A stretch of 64,000 nt of DNA, from assembly GCA_028673005.1 (NCBI GenBank), contig CM054114.1:17421137-17485136 (forward strand), read 5' to 3'. Position numbers and translations under genes: made by a program. Each line of letters opens with the position of its first letter. The stretch's first letter is position 1. This document shows positions 1-10,148 of the stretch, in pieces. The notes under the pieces were generated by a model. That model ran no database searches, was not told the origin of the DNA, and saw nothing but the letters and a program-made list of their open reading frames with translations. The stretch is from Tanypteryx hageni (Eukaryota > Arthropoda > Insecta > Odonata > Petaluridae).

Positions 1-131
1 AAATTATTTTCTATTATTTGTTATCCTCCAATTAAATAACTTGAGAACTACAATAATAATTATTTAAGTGCACTTTAAAATTACTTAAAATCTACGTATG
101 AATTCGGGATTTCAACCCTGGTTCGAAAAAA

Positions 132-726
132 GGATATTTCTGGTTTTTCGACCAGAAAACTTTTCCCGTAGGGAGTGACGCAGTAGGTGGCGCGAAATTG
201 AAGGACGTGGTAGTTGCGTTTTTTGTTTATACAAATTTCTTTCGTATAGCGTTGCAATTGCTGCATTTTATTATAATAAAGTGAACATTTAATTTGATAA
301 TCATGTATTGAACGGACGTCATCGTGGTTCCTTGAGAGGCGAGAAATAAAACGACGTAGTGTATTGTTTCTTATAGACATTTAGTTTTACGGCGTTTACT
401 CTACTTCGGGCACTCATTCTCCGCCGGCAACGAGAGGATGAAATTCATTTAAGATTAAATAAAACAACAAAATATCTGTCGAACTGGAGATTGAAGTCGT
501 ACTGGATGTCTGCAGGGCCCTCTCTAAATGAATGTCACCCTCTTTTTACCAGCGGAGATTGGGTAACCGAAGCAGAGCAAACCGACCCAACCCGGTTGGA
601 GAAATCCACGTAGTTCAAAGCAACCTCCAGATAATTCAAAGAAACCATCACGTAGTTCCATTTCTCATCAGCTACGGCGCCACTCCCTATGAGAAAAATT
701 TGCGGGTAGATAACCCACAAGTACCA
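132..726. repeat. Imperfect inverted repeat, 84-bp arms (132-215 and 643-726), unit 1
   Basis: The reverse complement of 132-215 aligns without a gap to 643-726 at roughly 76 percent identity by hand count, with a spacer of 427 bp. Both arms read through without a stop in the matching frame and give related peptides sharing a core of the type TPY-x-K, a few residues before a V-[ED]-x-P motif. It could be the ends of an old foldback or MITE-like element. No target duplication was found. The same structure is in every unit. Confidence 0.55.
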
Positions 727-946
727 AAAACTCTTTTATTTTCATGCCGTCTAATTTCAAATATTGGCCGAATCTGACCAAAATTGTCGTTTTAACCGCA
801 AAATTACAAGATTTTTGAAACGAAATTTCGGTAGCACCAATAACCTGATTTTTTACGATTACGTTACTACCGGCTGGAAGGAGGGGCGGGAGGTGTGTTA
901 GCTGCGTGCGCATGCGGCACATTGTAGTGGGAGTGGAAGAATAGTA

Positions 947-1141
947 ATGGCAAACGGGGAAATAGAGGTGTGGGGAATACAAGAATACCGGGTTATGGCG
1001 AGAGAAAAAAAAGACTTGAAAGCAGCAGAAAATGTGTTTAGTGTTTCGCACAAATATACCCCTTTGTTCAGTGACATAATGGGCCTATCAAATAAAGCGG
1101 GGTTCCCTGCCCTTGCAACCCATTCTCGGCACCTGGAATGA
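947..1141 (+). other. Short open frame, 64 codons, coding status doubtful
   Basis: An ATG-initiated frame of 64 residues, rich in charged residues and without a recognisable domain, is open in all five units (15269-15460, 29290-29481, 43178-43369 and 57022-57213 elsewhere). Units 2 to 5 lack three bases near 1036, so the frame survives the indel and one residue is lost. That is compatible with coding but also with chance in sequence this similar. No splice or promoter signal was identified. It could be the edge of an old repeat. Confidence 0.15.
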
Positions 1142-1356
1142 TAACATTACAGAATTATTAACACTTCAACATATGCATCAAATACAACTTTGCTCCTAAA
1201 GAGTCTAAAGTGAAGATATGCATCACATGAAAACAAGCCATAGTGAAGTATCTCGTTAAATGGTTACTATTATTAAAGTTGAAAATCCTGAGATACATAT
1301 CTAACTACAGTAATAACTCGATATGCGAATAATCTGTACACTAAATATCGGCTCAA

Positions 1357-1797
1357 GAAAGTGTTGACCTTTTTACTACAGGTAGTCCACGATATACTCG
1401 CCCTATCTCGAAACGAGAGGTTTCAAGTTAAAAATTGCAATGATAATTTTTATTCATCCCAGGACATATACATATATGTATAGGATGTCAAATTGGCTAT
1501 ACTTATTATGTAATAGATATAAGGCCACAGCCTTTTTTAGGAATAAACAAACACATCCGAGAGAACGTTCTCAGCCACTTATTTAAAGGATCAAAAATAA
1601 CTACTAAGCTGAGTTGGGCGGGAGAACAAGGTTCGTGTGTTCCAAATTGCAATCTGGATATAATTCCCCCAAAGTAAACACAACCATAGTAAGATTAATC
1701 TCAAAAAGAAACGTAACTCATTCTTTATATTTCTCGGTACGTAATATTATTACACAATATGTAGTACTGTAAGTCATAAAATATAGTTGTACATTAA
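1357..1797. other. 441-bp segment present in units 1 and 2 only
   Basis: Units 3 to 5 run directly from the left flank (ending GGCTCAA) to the right flank (TTAATCGATA), so 441 bp is either inserted here or deleted there. No target-site duplication fits an insertion, and the junction shows only one or two bases of shared sequence, which favours deletion in the ancestor of units 3 to 5. Inside are a TATA-like stretch, an AATAAA at about 1543, a 12-bp palindrome (1561-1572), and TGT and ACA near the two ends (1362 and 1793). These recall a solo LTR, but without a target duplication. Confidence 0.75.
1561..1572. promoter_or_regulatory. Perfect 12-bp palindrome GAGAACGTTCTC (HSE-like core)
   Basis: The sequence is its own reverse complement and contains AGAACGTTCT, the head-to-head arrangement of two nGAAn blocks used by heat shock factor. 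A functional heat shock element normally needs three or more blocks and only two are clear here. No gene start was found next to it. It occurs only in units 1 and 2 (15880-15891), inside the 441-bp segment. Confidence 0.2.
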
Positions 1798-3460
1798 TTA
1801 ATCGATATATTGTTTCAATACACGAAAGCAACTCACGGAGCGCTTCTACTTCGTATATCGAGGTATTACTGCATATAATTTTGTCGACTTTCAAAAATAT
1901 TTTTACAAATATAGCTCATAGTACTTACGTAGATTCCGTGCGAGGAAACGAATGTAATTTCAACTTTAGATCTCCGCTCGTTCCCCTCGTATGTTTGCAG
2001 TTTAGTGCGTAGCACTTACGTGCATGCACTATCTTCTCAGCTTGATTCATTTTAGCAAGCTAGTGGAAACGTTGCAAAGTACAGAAAATAACTTAATTAA
2101 CACACACAAAGAATTATATGTATCACCAGCATATATGAAGTTGTTAAGCATTCATTCATATTCTCCTATAAAATAACTCTTTCCCAAGATTTCCCGTAAT
2201 GGCGGATAAACTTTCAGTTACGCAGTTACCTAGTTCAACCGTTGCAACTTCTCAACATGATCACTTCAAATTCGGCTTGGCGCTCACTCGTTGGCTGCCT
2301 TGCCATTCAAAGTAGAGCGACGGCAGCGCTCAAGAACGCGAACTTGATGTATCCGACGAGAACCAAATCATAAGAGTTCACTCCCCATGGTTTGGGGTTC
2401 TCGTTTTACAGTTCGAGTGACCTTCCCAAAACTATTAACCAACATATTAGGGAACCAATAACTGATTCCATCCAAAAATTTTAACTAAGCCCCCCAGTAT
2501 GCTACAGATAACGATGCTAGATATTTTCATTTACTCCAAGAAAGGCAGCGCTTCTAGCATACGCGAGAAGTAATTAAAGACCCACTTAGAGATTCACATT
2601 AGTATAACTAAATAATGTTATATTATGCTTCACAACATTACATACTTTTTTTGCCTCAGAATCGTCATTCGACATTTGATTTAGCTGGTGTTAGTAAAAA
2701 ACGTTCGGTAATGTACACTACTAAAACAGAGCCATGAGTAAATGCATGATTTTATTAAGTGTAGGTCGATCAAATGAAAATTTACTGACTCCACTTTTTC
2801 ATTAATCCTCAATTGCTTTGATCTGTAAAGCAACTTATGCAATAGTCGTCCTCGGAGTAGAACACATTTCGATTTTTCTAGGACAGACGACACTCGTTTA
2901 TGGCCGCACCCTATCATAAAATGTACTTATCTTATACTAGAAATTCGCGTAGTAATCTTCCGCAGATGCGACGACATTAGGAACCACCAAAATTTATTCT
3001 TGTCCCGCGATCTTTTCTCCAACGTTTTCCGAAAAATTATATATATTGAATTATTAACGTATACCGATATTCGAGGCGTCCCCATTTTTTTAGATTTTTA
3101 TGGTAACTTCCATAGTAACTCGCATTATCGCTACATTTTTTAGTGCAGTATTTTTCATTTGGTATATATTCATTATAACTCGGATTTCCGAATGATTAAT
3201 ACAATTTCATTTGTTTTGTATAGATAGCAAAATATATCGGTCTGTTCCAATTTGCTGTCCTTTGAGCACCAAGAGAAGATTTTATTTCGCATAGGAGAAG
3301 ATTCGCGGTGAACAGGATATCTCTTTAGCGTATATACTCGTAGTAGTGTCGTAGAATGGCCGTCTAGCGCAGCGAGTACTCAACAGATGATATCTCTGTC
3401 TGACCTCGAGAGAGTGCAGTCCTTGCGAGCAAGTGCTTCATTCTGACCAATAATTTCTAA
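1798..3460. other. Non-coding stretch, no gene recognised
   Basis: About 1.7 kb of AT-rich sequence with many stops in all frames. Short open frames (for example near 2258-2461 on the plus strand and 2681-2917 on the minus strand) change length or break between units and have no recognisable domain. A variant block near 2488-2538 separates units 1, 4 and 5 from units 2 and 3 and is useful for tracing exchange between units. Confidence 0.6.
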
Positions 3461-3703
3461 GGAGGATCGACAGATGGCACCAGCATCAGGAAGACGTCCC
3501 CTCTGATAGCAGAATTTGGTACTACTTACATGGATGGTATTAGGACCGGTGTAGGAGTCAGGAGTGGTATGAGCGACTACTCCTTCAGGAACGACAAACG
3601 TTCACGCCTACTGTCGGCGCTAAAAGTTTGTAAACTCGAGATTGAGGCTACATATTTCACAAACGACCCAATGGATTTTGATGAGAAGCATATCGGCGTG
3701 TAG
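3461..3703 (+). pseudogene. Coding-like stretch of about 80 codons, possible retroelement RNase H remnant
   Basis: From just after a stop at 3458-3460 to a stop at 3701-3703 the frame is open for 80 residues with coding-like composition and no obvious start codon at its beginning. The segment with YMDG followed by RTGVGV faintly recalls the first strand of the RNase HI domain of non-LTR retrotransposons (T-DGS...G.G.G), but the downstream catalytic residues are not seen, so this is only a suggestion. The frame is open in all units (17774-18016, 31359-31601, 45253-45495, 59097-59339), with Arg to Lys changes at two sites and Asp to Gly at one in units 3 to 5. Confidence 0.25.
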
Positions 3704-4747
3704 CCTGTTTAATGTCGCGTTCAATGAGAGTAGCATTGAAGTTTTGGAAATTTTTGAAGGGGACGTTTTTGGAATAATAATGCAAAATGACTCCATTTTT
3801 AGATCTCTTAGACAGAAGGCTTCAATTTGCCGGTCCATAACTACAAACCGGATTTGTCGATTACAACTACATTTCAATAGCGTGAGTGAGTAATAATTAC
3901 GTGTGCGAGATGTCAAATCTCTAGCTTTATTCGTTTATGACATTTTATTCAACGTATGAGACAGTCGTATCTACGCAAGTATAAGGCTCTGAGACATGCG
4001 ATGCGCACTGTTGGCTTTGTCTTGGGTTCTGTATTGTAAATAAATTGATTTCATAAACCTGAAGTTGAACGGAATATTTTATAATGATGTTTTTAGTAGT
4101 TGAAAGCGAGCCAGGGTGGTAGAGAGGGTTGTGCGGTGGTTTCTCGGCAGAAGCGGTGTGCGGCGTCACCTGTGACACGCGCAAATATACGAACGCTAAA
4201 CTCTAAATAGTATTAAAATATTTCTACAAGGAAGGTGATCCTGGTTTTTCCATAGTTTTATCACATTATTTCTGCATGTGTTGCATAAGAGAATCTCCAC
4301 GGTCACAAAAACTACTTGGTATCGAAACTGTTTTCAGTTAATTAATATTAGATTAATGATTCACGATTTTTTTTATTCAAATACATGCTAAAGACACGGA
4401 AACATAAAATATTCTAATTATTCCGTAATTTTAGTGTATAGGTTATTGTCTTAATGATGATTATTCTTTTTACTCTTGCATGGTATATGAATCACGAGAA
4501 TTTAAATACGAGTCAATTCTCTGAGAAATTATGGATATGGAATTAATTTCGAGAAAAATTTTAACATTCTGCTAGAACTCATGGATTTTATTATGTAATA
4601 CACATTGGATTCACATGACTCAAGTGCTGTTTCCCAGGAGGTCGCATTGGTATATTTACGAGTTTAAATCCTGGTGTATGGTGATTTTTTAGAGCTTGCA
4701 ATTTGAGAGCACCGACAACTCGTATAATAAGTATCATGCATCTATAT
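3704..4747. other. Non-coding stretch, no gene recognised
   Basis: Overlapping open frames on both strands at 3620-3916 and 3945-4184 recur in every unit, but give no recognisable domain and overlap each other antiparallel, as expected from base composition. A block near 4100-4195 is relatively GC-rich. Nothing else stands out. Confidence 0.55.
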
Positions 4748-4998
4748 CAGGCATCAGGGCCGCATTAAAGCACTGAAAAAATTAGACTATTTCCAGAAGA
4801 TTTGAAATCTGCTTTGCAAGGATTAGTGTAATTTAGAAACAGCCTTATATTGTATCTCAGTAAATATAAGCAAAATCTTATTTATATTTATACAAAATAT
4901 CAAACGATTTAGTTGAGAAAAAATTGGCATTCATTCTGCATTAAGGTACAGAAAAAGCCGCATGCGGCCCGCGGACCCACAGTTTGACATGGCTACTG
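4748..4998. mobile_element. hAT-like non-autonomous element (about 250 bp), unit 1
   Basis: The left end begins CAGGCATCAGGGCCGCAT, and the right end read on the minus strand begins CAGTAGCC and soon reaches GGGTCCGCGGGCCGCATG. A CAG start followed by GGCCGCATG-type sequence is common at hAT transposon ends. The element is too short to encode a transposase and holds none. The 8-bp flanks (ATCTATAT and TAGACATT) do not match, so the insertion is old or the ends are not exact. Confidence 0.4.
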
Positions 4999-5866
4999 TA
5001 GACATTTCTTTTTTGTTAGTTTGTTGATAGATGATTTCTTTTAACCGTTCAAAATTAATTATATTTAATTTATAGCCTATTTGGTTGTTACAACGAAGTT
5101 TATTTCATATTTTTTACATTGAAAATTTTCTATCTCAAAATATTGTGAGAATTATATAATGTATTCGTGTAGCCTAAATTTAACCAGCAACGGTCTTGCA
5201 ATATGCAAAAGTATATTTTTATCAATAAAACTTCCTTAAAACTTTTCTTTCAAACTCTCTTTTACACTTCTCATTTTCTTTCATTCTCATATTGAATTCT
5301 CCCATTGCGCATCGCAACATGCGTCTTTGCCATTTCATTCAATCAACTGTTTAAAGGACGAAATTCCATTCCGCTGCCTAGGTAACAAGTAGGCATTCAG
5401 GCGAACGAAACCAATGAGGGAATGATAAATCTTTACTAATGCGTTTTTCTATCTCCTATTAGGCATGACAACTATATCCAACCATTTAAAAGAAAAAATT
5501 TGGAAAGTAACGTGACGTACTTTGATGTACCGCAAAACTCAATAAAAAAATTATTATTAGCATTTCTATACAATTCTAAAAATATTTAAAAAGATTTCAC
5601 TATTATAATTTCTCCGTATGGATATGGTTAATATAACTTTCGCCGCCAAACGAAACATATTTTTTGCAATGCAGAGAAACCCCTTTCATGAGATTGTTTA
5701 CGTGAATATAGCGTAAGATTAGCCGGTGTGAATTATTTAGAGCTCAACGCCAGTAGATAAACAGAGGAGAACTTATGCGCCCATATTCATCTACCTTTTG
5801 ACCTCCCTCACCCTGTTCCTTCGTATCCACATTCTGGCACCCAAAATCTCACACCGAAATGTTTCG
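4999..5866. other. AT-rich non-coding stretch, no gene recognised
   Basis: Very AT-rich with frequent stops in all six frames. I see no RNA gene, promoter or repeat here beyond short A and T runs. Confidence 0.6.
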
Positions 5867-6084
5867 CCTCTCTTCCCCTTTCATCCCCTCTCGCTCCTCC
5901 TCCTTACGTTCCCCATCCCTCCATATCTCCTTTATTCTTACTGCTGACGACGCCACGCCCCCTTCTTCCCCTCCCTCCCTCTATCTCTCATTCTTCCTCA
6001 CCACCCTTGTTTTTTCTCTCTTTGTTCCTCTTATCTCTCTTGTTTCATTCTCTCCGTCTTTTCCTTATTGTTTTCTCCTCCTTC
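5867..6084. repeat. Pyrimidine-rich low-complexity tract, unit 1
   Basis: About 220 bp of almost uninterrupted C and T on the plus strand, without a regular repeat period. Open frames through it encode Ser, Leu, Phe and Pro-rich peptides that simply reflect the composition; I do not regard them as genes. Such a tract could form triplex or other non-B DNA. Confidence 0.8.
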
Positions 6085-6515
6085 ATAGTATACGATGCGC
6101 TATATGTCGTCTTCTGGTGCAGTGATCCGTCCGTTATCCCCGGTACATTTACTTTTCGTTATCTGCTGCATTATTTCACCGTCCATCCCCCATCGTTTCG
6201 CCATCACCCACTTCGCTTCCTCTTTCTTTTGTTTCCCTACAGCGCATTCTCCCTCTCTTGTCCCTTCTCTTTTCGGTCGGTCTGACACGATTTGTTCCGG
6301 ATAAATTTTTCTGACAGATATCTTCTCATTTACTCAGGAACGGACACGAAGGAGTTTGAAAAACAATATTCTAACATATTCCCGGTGCACAATCATCCGA
6401 TTCTGGTTTCTTGACGAAAATATCCGCTATGGTCGCGATAGTTTTGACTATTGCTACTTCCTAATAAGATTCGTCGCATTGAATTACATTCCTCGCATTT
6501 AGCCTGTTTGGTGCT

Positions 6516-6816
6516 TTTCGTCATTGAAAAAAGCACTATTGTCTACGTGATGCCCGTCTGTCCGTACGCATATATCAGGGAAGAATTGACTTAACCGATT
6601 TAAACAAAATTATGTATATAATATATAAAATCCACATGTAAACACAGGAACAAAATGACATATTTCGACCGGATAGACTTAGTAGGGGTGCCATAATTGT
6701 AAAATTAAACTTTTCGGTTATTATGAATTTGGAAGGAATTGGCCAAATCGATTTCAACGACATTTCGTATAAATTTAGTGTGCAGCATTCCAAAACAAAA
6801 TCATGATCATTAATAT
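6516..6816. other. 301-bp segment missing from unit 2
   Basis: Unit 2 joins the left flank (ending TTTAGTGCT) to the right flank (AGATTATTG) through three extra bases, GTT, at 20826-20828. Filler bases at a blunt junction are typical of a deletion repaired by end joining, so unit 2 most likely lost this piece. The segment contains CCCGTCTGTCCGTACGCATA, a phrase that resembles insect dispersed repeats, but I cannot name one. Present at 34420-34720, 48314-48614 and 62158-62458 in units 3, 4 and 5. Confidence 0.75.
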
Positions 6817-7836
6817 AGATTATTGAATCAGGGCTATCTTACTATCTTTCCAACAACAAAAATATTGAACCCTTTCATCTACTTCTCAGACCTGTTCTCA
6901 ACATTTCCTTAAGTTCCGATTTAAGGGAATAGTAGTCCTATATACCTATTCAGCATTTCCCATAAACTTTCCTCCTGTTCAGTGATTCGCATTTCTTCCA
7001 CTCTTTTTTTTACTTTTTTACTATTGTTTTTGCCTTTGTAATTTCACTATAATGTTGTATTTTGTTAATATTCTTATTGTATATTATATTATTTATACAA
7101 TTTCAATAGAACAGCTGTAATTGGACTTGTTCTGTAAGCCGGTTATTTATTAATAAATAAATGCATAAATTAAAATACGTATAAACAGCTTTTTTCTTAT
7201 TTATCGTTTTCTTCAATTAAGTTTATCGTAAAACCAATCTGTTATAACGTTTTTTGGTCTTCTCTTACCAATTCCTTATCTTATCCGTTCCAATATCGGG
7301 TTCGGCATAATATGAATTACTTGATAGATAATGATATTTATGACTTAATAATCCAGACTATTGCAAAATACCTCTTCTACAATATACGTGCAGACGAATA
7401 GAAATAATTAAGTCACTCGAATCTAATGAAAATCCATTCTATTCTTACAGAATTTTGTCACTTTACGTACTAACGGTTTATTTTGAATATCACTAATACT
7501 TCTCACAATAGTTAAATATTCTACACTTGCCTATCCTCTTGATATATTTAATTTACTTCCCTTGTAACTGTATGTTAGCAGGACGTGTAATTGCATCAAT
7601 TGCTTATAATCGTTATTTTAAAAAATTTTTTTAATCTAACCTTTTCAGATTTACAACACAAGATAATTTTCAAAATACATATTGTTGGTTAACAAACAAA
7701 ATAAAATTTACTAATCGAAGGCATTATATAATAGATATGATCTATATATCAAAATACACAAAAGTTAACCGATAAAACATATGCGTCTCTATTTTCATCG
7801 CGTCACATTTGGGTGTATAGGAAAAGGTGAGTTGAG
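6817..7836. other. AT-rich non-coding stretch downstream of the gene
   Basis: About 1 kb of AT-rich sequence between the 301-bp segment and the polyadenylation signal of the minus-strand gene. There is an A/T palindrome near 7145-7165 (TTATTTATTAATAAATAA). No coding frame of interest is seen on either strand. Confidence 0.6.
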
Positions 7837-7842
7837 TTTATT
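7837..7842 (-). promoter_or_regulatory. Polyadenylation signal AATAAA, unit 1
   Basis: Reads AATAAA on the minus strand, 18 bases after the stop codon of the last NHR exon (7860-7862). It is preserved in all five units. Confidence 0.6.
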
Positions 7843-7859
7843 ATTTTCCGGCACAGCCC

Positions 7860-8030
7860 TTACGGAGTAGTACTGTGTACAATTGTCCCCTGAACTGCAT
7901 CGTAGTACAATTCGAAGACACCATATATTGGATAATGAATATTTGATCCCGCTGGTCCCTGGTCCACTCCGTTGTCGAAGTGATGCAAAGTACCATAATT
8001 ATTTCTCATAACGCCGACCCGATCTCCGAT
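7860..8030 (-). CDS. Exon 6: C-terminal part of the NHR domain, unit 1
   Basis: A pyrimidine-rich stretch and acceptor CACATTTTAAG lead into an intact frame of 56 residues with IGDRVGVM, GTLHHFDNGVDQG, YPIYGVFELY and TIVHS, ending in TAA. These are the most conserved NHR strands (GDRVGV..., G-x-LHFFxNGxDQG, xxYAVxDLYG, xxTIV). The usual Gly after Leu-Tyr is replaced by Tyr. The exon is open in all five units, with only a synonymous change in units 3 to 5. It can also be read from an ATG at 8081, but the first part then crosses the intron. Confidence 0.75.
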   Translation of the reverse strand: MGDRVGVMRNNYGTLHHFDNGVDQGPAGSNIHYPIYGVFELYYDAVQGTIVHSTTP

Positions 8031-8457
8031 CTTAAAATGTGAGAGAACAAGAAAAAATATATAACCCAAAGAATAATCCATGATTTAATAGGAACACCTT
8101 TCCAACTACCAATCTTAAATAGATCAAGTTGTTTTGCTTTTTGATAAAAATTTCATTATAGTTCAATTAAGTAACGAAAAATCGAGAGATATCATCTCAA
8201 TACGATTTAAAGCAAAAACATTATTTGCATCTTTTGTAAAATTTTATCAAACTCTATGAGTACTGTATCATCAAAACAAATCTCAGATCTTTCGGCTTTT
8301 TGGAAATTCCCTTATTTTTTTATTCCATATGATCCTTCACACATAAGTTGTATGAAGTAGCAATTTTTAATAATTATATTAAGCAGTTATATTGAAAGAA
8401 TTTATAATATAAATAAAATACTAATCAATTTAGATCTTAAAAAATTGAGTATCATAC

Positions 8458-8547
8458 CACAAGACTGTTGAGATTGCGTCTATAATTTCCAATGAAACTG
8501 CACCATCTTTATATGCGTGGTTGTGTTAGTACATCCAGTTTCCAGAC
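8458..8547 (-). pseudogene. Exon 5: NHR segment with an in-frame stop, unit 1
   Basis: After acceptor TATGTATCAG the frame reads SGNWMY, then a TAA (8526-8528), then HNHAYKDGAVSLEI. The order W, stop position, K-D-G fits the NHR strand pair that usually reads W-x-x-SG...x-x-NG. The stop is in all four full copies. The best donor, GTG|GTATGA, is in phase 2 and does not fit the phase 0 start of exon 6. Confidence 0.55.
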
Positions 8548-9155
8548 CTGATACATAAATCAAAACATAGAGATATAGAATTATGTTCACCAACATAATA
8601 CACTGTTGAAAGATTGCTAAGTTAATAGTAATGATGTTTTATCCTTTTAATAGCATAAAATATCTATCTTTATAAGATCCTATGCTCAGTTCTGCAACGA
8701 AATAATATAAATGACGATTCCAGGGCGAAATCCGTGCCGCCGTTCGCGTTACCAAATCGTCAAGTCGGCCGACCAGGACGATTTCAACCAAAACCCTCTC
8801 AACTGCAACTGTAATTCTTACCCTTCCATCCACGCCATTCACTACTCTCTATGCCATAATGCGTAAGAACTAATCTTCCACAATCTACCTACGTATGGGA
8901 AGGAAAACAAACGACAAAGAAATATGATGAAACAAAAAGAAAAACAATATGTAGCAGATTGCTGCAAATCCACATGAAATGAAAAACTTCACATAACCCT
9001 AGGCAATTGGTATCCCTTTCTTGAGTATATCAATGAAATAGAGACAGAAAGCAGCAGACAATTATTTTTGAAAAATTTGTGAAAATTTTCGTCTCATGTT
9101 CGGCAAGTAATAAATATCTGCACATTTTGCAAATCAAAAATAATCAAATACGTAC
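8548..9155. other. Intron between NHR exons 5 and 4, no other gene seen
   Basis: About 600 bp. A minus-strand open frame at 8639-8842 recurs in units 1 to 3 but is broken in unit 4 by the 5-bp deletion near 50560; it has no recognisable domain. The stretch is otherwise AT-rich and featureless. Confidence 0.5.
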
Positions 9156-9330
9156 TTCGAGTTATACATGTGGTCCGGAATACTGAAACCACTAGGTGGG
9201 TTTACTGTGACCCCTATACCAAACGAACTCGAAAATTTTGTATTTTTGTTATCCAATTTTACTTCTAATAATTCGTTATTTTTAAGGGGGTCTGTTGGTT
9301 AGAACCACTCCTTTTAATCCATCGTTCAAA
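9156..9330 (-). pseudogene. Exon 4: NHR core with a +1 frameshift, unit 1
   Basis: After acceptor TTTTTTTACAG the frame reads NDGLKGVVLTNRP, equal to the FNxGxVFSxRPL strand of NHR domains. It then meets five Cs (9286-9290 as G on the plus strand), where four would continue into LKNNELLEVKLDN and FGIGVT. As written, the frame ends at TAA (9282-9284). Downstream, the intended frame stays open to donor GAA|GTACGT, whose phase 2 fits exon 5. The extra base is present in all four full copies. Confidence 0.7.
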
Positions 9331-9452
9331 CTGTAAAAAAATACAAAAACCAACCCTCATTATTATAACTTATTAACGGCAGAAATTAAAATATATAGAC
9401 ATTTAGCTACGTGTCCAAAATATATTAATTTTCTTATATTTAAAACAGTCAC

Positions 9453-9552
9453 TTCCTCTTCCGTACTGTTCGTCCATCGTTAGAGATGGCGGCATTCTTT
9501 CCGCAGTTGGGAAGAAACAGTAATCTCTGATTATCATGTTGAAACGGTACTT
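9453..9552 (-). CDS. Exon 3: N-terminal part of the NHR domain, unit 1
   Basis: Pyrimidine tract and acceptor TTCCCTTTAG lead into a frame containing LPNCGKNAAISNDGRTVRK. This matches the opening strand of NHR domains, where a G-x-N/L-x-x-LSxDGRTAxR pattern is usual. The donor is GGAA|GTGACT in phase 2, which joins exon 4 in frame. The sequence is unchanged in the other units as far as I checked. Confidence 0.65.
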
Positions 9553-9691
9553 CTAAAGGGAAGAAATAAATAGCAATTATTTGTGTCATTTAATCATGTG
9601 ATTGACGTATTATTCTATATACGTTATCATTGCCGACGCCGTTGATGTAAACAATCTACTTTCCTTCACATTCGATCACTTTATGAGTCAC

Positions 9692-9735
9692 GTCCAGACT
9701 CATGTTGTTGGATGGAATCTTCGAATACTTCCACG
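9692..9735 (-). CDS. Exon 2 (44 bp), inferred, unit 1
   Basis: Acceptor ATTTTCAG precedes it and a moderate donor GAC|GTGACT follows. It joins exon 1 in phase 2 and exon 3 in phase 1, and only this reading keeps the frame open across all three. The encoded peptide (about NVEVFEDSIQQHESG) has no recognised motif. A different reading of the same place, WKYSKIPSNNM onward, is also open for about 25 codons, so this exon is uncertain. Confidence 0.35.
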
Positions 9736-10148
9736 CTGAAAATGTAGTCACTTGATATCACACAAGCGTTGGTAAACAAATGTCCAGTGATATCCCTCGT
9801 TTTCACGTTTCAACTTGTCGAAATCGAAGAGTGACGTCATAGGTTGAACCAGTTTAACGCAAAAAGTTGAAAGTAGTCGAAATTTTGTTGAATCAATCAA
9901 CAAGTTGATCAACTAGGATGAAAGAAATTTCACACGCTTCAATGCAGAAAATAACATCATGTATACGTCACATTTACATGTGAGCAATGCAGACGTATCT
10001 TTTACCATGTTCTAGTAAAAATAAAACTGATTACTATTAAGAAGGTTAAAAATCGCAGTTAATCGGATTCGTTAATGATATTTCATAGCACAAATACATC
10101 TCATCACTCCCTTGATGCGGACGCTTTGATATTCTTCACACTCCATAC

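Noticed and set aside
3340..3440. Possible tRNA-like sequence (GGCCGTCTAGCGCAGCGAGT)
   Set aside because: The start looks like a tRNA acceptor and D arm, but no B box (GGTTCGAATCC type) or acceptor pairing follows at the right distance.
5859..6304. Several overlapping open frames on both strands in the C/T-rich tract
   Set aside because: The Ser, Leu, Phe and Pro-rich products are explained by the pyrimidine-rich composition; frames overlap on both strands and change with 3-bp indels.
8639..8842. Minus-strand frame of 67 codons between NHR exons 5 and 4
   Set aside because: It lies in the intron of the gene model, has no NHR motif when compared with the flanking exons, and is broken in unit 4 by a 5-bp deletion.
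9706..9734. Alternative exon 2 frame reading WKYSKIPSNNM to a TAG, then IVYINGVGND
   Set aside because: It is open and protein-like, but needs a phase 1 donor in exon 1 that is weak (C|GTCACC), and it cannot join exon 3 without a stop or a shift.
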